This document shows, piece by piece, positions 59,468 through 64,000 of a DNA stretch of 64,000 nt (within the stretch, counting starts at the first letter, position 1; every line of letters begins with the position of its first letter). Made by a program: the position numbers and the translations under genes. This DNA comes from Bidens hawaiensis (lineage: Eukaryota > Streptophyta > Magnoliopsida > Asterales > Asteraceae): assembly GCA_021521415.1 (NCBI GenBank), contig JAIQDT010003778.1:124001-188000 (forward strand), written 5' to 3'. Under the pieces are notes generated by a model that saw only the letters and a list, made by a program, of their open reading frames with translations, searched no databases and was not told where the DNA came from.

Positions 59468-59840
59468 ACTAGCTAAAAATTCAAGCTCAAACTTGATTCA
59501 TTAAAAGCTTGAGCCAGCTCATGGCTCGTCTAGTCGGTTTGTTATATTATTCTATTCTACAAATATTAATATATACAAAAGACAAAAAAATATTATAATT
59601 TTATTAATAAACACGTAATGCAACATTTCTAAATAAGATAATTTGCAAAACTATATGTATTAACTTTATTACATGCTTTTTGAACATTTTTGGTTTAACT
59701 TAAACAAGCTCAAGAGCCAAGTCAATCCTAGCTCGGGCTCGACTCGCTTACAATCAAGCCAAGTCAGTTTGGCTCGTTTAATTACAAGCTTTTTTCGAGC
59801 GAACCTAGTGTGAGCCGAAAAAGTTGATCACTCTTAAGCT
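59468..59840. repeat. GAGCTC-rich dispersed repeat, copy 6
   Basis: Starts near TTCAAGCTCAAACTTGATTC, has AGCTTGAGCCAGCTCATGGC, an AT-rich centre, and GCTCGGGCTCGACTCG with TTGGCTCGTTTAATTAC in the right arm. Both termini are worn. Confidence 0.55.
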
Positions 59841-59849
59841 AGATGCAAT

Positions 59850-60165
59850 GCTCTTGAGACCGGATCGGACCGGCCGGTCGTCCGGTTCTAGGTAGATTGT
59901 TCAGCTCCTAAAAAACCAGTCGGTTCCAACCGATTCACTTGTTCGACCGAGAACCCGAACCGGTTGAACCGGGCTATTATTAAAAAAAAATATTTTTTTT
60001 AAAATTCCTTTTTTCAGCCTTAATCGTTGTTTTTGGAGAAAAATTGTTCGGTCGGTCCAACCAGTTTGACTAGTTAACCGTTCGGTTCGCCGAAAACATC
60101 GGGTCGATGTGCTATTTTGACACCTTGAGTACAGTCCGTGGTTCATCACTGCTGCCCAAACGTCC
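59850..60165. repeat. CCGGTT-rich repeat upstream of the hydrolase gene
   Basis: GACCGGCCGGTCGTCCGGTT, CCGAACCGGTTGAACCGG and TTAACCGTTCGGTTCG words in both orientations. Same style as 11622-11895. It ends about 120 bp before the hydrolase ATG. Confidence 0.45.
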
Positions 60166-60289
60166 GATACCGAACCCACAACGCCGTCCGGCGGTTCCTC
60201 CGGCGTCCGTATCTCCGATCCGTTCAGGTATGTATCTGCATTGGATCCAAATCTAACCCTAATACCCCCATTTAATCTTAATCACAACT

Positions 60290-61324
60290 ATGCATAATAC
60301 CAACAAGAAGCATCGATTCACCAAGTTCCGAACCACCCGATTACCATTGCTAATCACAATTACAGCTCTAATCTTTACAATATTAATATTATCAATCCAC
60401 AAAAAGAAACCCAGCTCCCAATTAGCCTTATCAGATCAAAACCCAACAAATTTACATAAACCCGCAACCCGATTCGGTCCAATGGTTGACACCGTTAACG
60501 GGACCGAACTAATTTGGCAAATCCCGGGTTCTGCAAGATCAGTTTTGTTTCTAGCTCATGGGTGTAATGGTAAAGCTGCTAACTTTTGGGATAAGTCATT
60601 GGATTGTGATCATTGTGTTGGTTTGCCTGAAGAGAAGGCTATTGTTAGTGAAGCTTTGGACCGAAAGTTTGCGGTTGTTGCGGTTACGAGTAAAGGAAAG
60701 TGTTGGTCACTTATGAAGGAAACAATAGTTGTTGAAAGAGTTATTAAATGGTGGGTCAAGAAGCAAAATCTTGAAAAGTTGCCGGTTGTGGCGTTAGGTG
60801 CTTCGTCGGGTGGTTATTTCGTTTCGATGCTTGCGAGTAAGATGAAGTTTAGTAGTATTGTGGTTATGATTGCCGAAGGTGTGTTTGATCGTATTGGTGC
60901 TACGAAAGACTACCCGCCTACACTTTTTGTTCACATGCCGAAGGATAAGCGAAGGAAGAGGTTGATCGATGCGAATCTTGAAGTTATGCGGAATCAAGGT
61001 GTGGATGTCGCGGAAGTTGAGTGTTTGGAGTTGCCGTTGTCGCCGAGGTTTCTTGCGGAGAGAGTTCCGGGCCTTGGGTTAAAGGCTTCGGCGGAGTTGT
61101 TTGGTGTGTTTAAGGAGAAAGGGTTCGTTGATGAGAGGGGTTACCTGGTGCGTGACGGGTGGGTTTTACCGTGGAAAGAAGCCGCGAGCGAGAGGAAGGT
61201 GAGTTTGCCTAATGAGGTTTTGATTAGTTACATTCAGGAGGAGTTGAATCTTGCTTTTGCTTATCATGAAATGACTAGTTTGCAGTCTGAGCGGATGTTT
61301 AATTGGTTTGAATCTCATTTGTAA
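60290..61324 (+). CDS. Membrane-anchored alpha/beta hydrolase, intronless in the coding region
   Basis: The single exon encodes 344 residues. After a basic N-terminus a hydrophobic segment (about residues 18-36) predicts a type II membrane anchor. The hydrolase fold is shown by the oxyanion-type FLAHGCNG (about 87-94) and the nucleophile elbow G-A-S-S-G (170-174, Ser172). FVHMPKDKRRK after the core resembles the region before the acid residue, and the C-terminal YHEMTSLQSERMFNWFESHL may supply the catalytic His. Substrate unknown; plant relatives are annotated only as alpha/beta-hydrolase superfamily. Upstream at about 60226 CAG|GTATG could be a donor of a leader intron. No disruption is seen. 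Confidence 0.85.
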   Translation: MHNTNKKHRFTKFRTTRLPLLITITALIFTILILSIHKKKPSSQLALSDQNPTNLHKPATRFGPMVDTVNGTELIWQIPGSARSVLFLAHGCNGKAANFWDKSLDCDHCVGLPEEKAIVSEALDRKFAVVAVTSKGKCWSLMKETIVVERVIKWWVKKQNLEKLPVVALGASSGGYFVSMLASKMKFSSIVVMIAEGVFDRIGATKDYPPTLFVHMPKDKRRKRLIDANLEVMRNQGVDVAEVECLELPLSPRFLAERVPGLGLKASAELFGVFKEKGFVDERGYLVRDGWVLPWKEAASERKVSLPNEVLISYIQEELNLAFAYHEMTSLQSERMFNWFESHL

Positions 61325-61768
61325 GTTGTAACTTTTTTGTTTTTTTTTTAAATATTTTTCAAGAGCTCTTTTTCATGAACCTTTTATATAGTATGATGAA
61401 TGATCTGACCTGAATCGACTGGACTATATAATCTAACACTAAAAAGTTGAGATTTTATGCTTAAAACCTGTCTTAAAGACGAAATCTTCACAAGTTTGAC
61501 ATCTTTGTGTGTAACAAAAATCAAACTTTTTGAAAGCAAACATAATTCTGAACTACTTTTTAAAACAATTTCTTGACTGGAAGTGGTAATATACACTGAA
61601 CTCATATTCAATAATTTTGTTTACAAACCCACATGTTATAGTATGACCCACCGTAAAGTGATTATGTTGGAAATAATGAGTTTTCTACAGTAGATCTGAT
61701 ATTTAAATCATAAAGCATATATTTGAAAAGGCTCTTGTATGAATGTTCACTAATCATTAGTGTTAGTG
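61325..61768. other. Intergenic DNA between hydrolase and receptor kinase
   Basis: Contains the 3' flank of the hydrolase and the upstream flank of the kinase. No TATA box I would defend and no repeat recognised. Confidence 0.4.

Positions 61769-64000
<2,232 letters not shown>

Overview
The window is eukaryotic, plant nuclear DNA, and most likely from an asterid eudicot, perhaps Asteraceae. The evidence is GT-AG spliced genes of plant type (eRF3, INTS7/DSP1, a sacsin-RING giant, SEC11, VQ, CYP72A, G-type lectin kinase), AT-rich intergenic DNA, a plastid ndhA fragment, and many plant-type transposon remnants. The family assignment is inference from the general look of the repeats. I see no tRNA, rRNA, CRISPR or bacterial operon.

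Layout. 1-2676 (-): the 5' two-fifths of a translation release factor eRF3 gene, running off the left edge, with a 2-kb 5'UTR intron filled by a ~109-bp tandem repeat. 6415-11577 (-): an Integrator subunit 7 homologue in seven exons. 14.3-15.9 kb: the 3' end of an RTE-type LINE split by a younger inverted-repeat element. 16539-36214 (+): a ~20-kb sacsin-like RING gene (13 recognisable exon blocks) carrying at least six frameshifts, two in-frame stops without any shift and one missing coding block, so I call it a pseudogene. 37332-40691 (-): an intact eight-exon SEC11 signal peptidase gene; its intron 1 holds a plastid ndhA fragment inside an older repeat. 41.0-43.2 kb: a probable solo LTR with two arrays of ~32-bp repeats. 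43.7-51.7 kb: a transposon nest with a possible Helitron frame, several long-TIR elements in TA arrays, a hAT-type element with a target-site duplication, and a broken virus/retroelement-like gene pair. 52689-53345 (+): an intronless VQ-motif protein. 55734-57862 (-): an intact five-exon CYP72A-type cytochrome P450. 60290-61324 (+): a membrane-anchored alpha/beta hydrolase. 61769-64000 (+): a G-type lectin receptor kinase broken by two frameshifts and a stop, running off the right edge.

Function. The genes do not form a pathway. eRF3 (translation termination), INTS7 (snRNA 3' processing) and SEC11 (ER signal cleavage) are housekeeping genes; VQ, P450 and the receptor kinase belong to expanded, often stress-related families. 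The most notable features are decay of two large genes, nested insertions whose order can be read, and a set of unrelated-looking inverted-repeat elements that all end in AGG and sit in TA microsatellites. Exon coordinates were read by hand from splice signals and reading frame; family matches are from memory without database searches.
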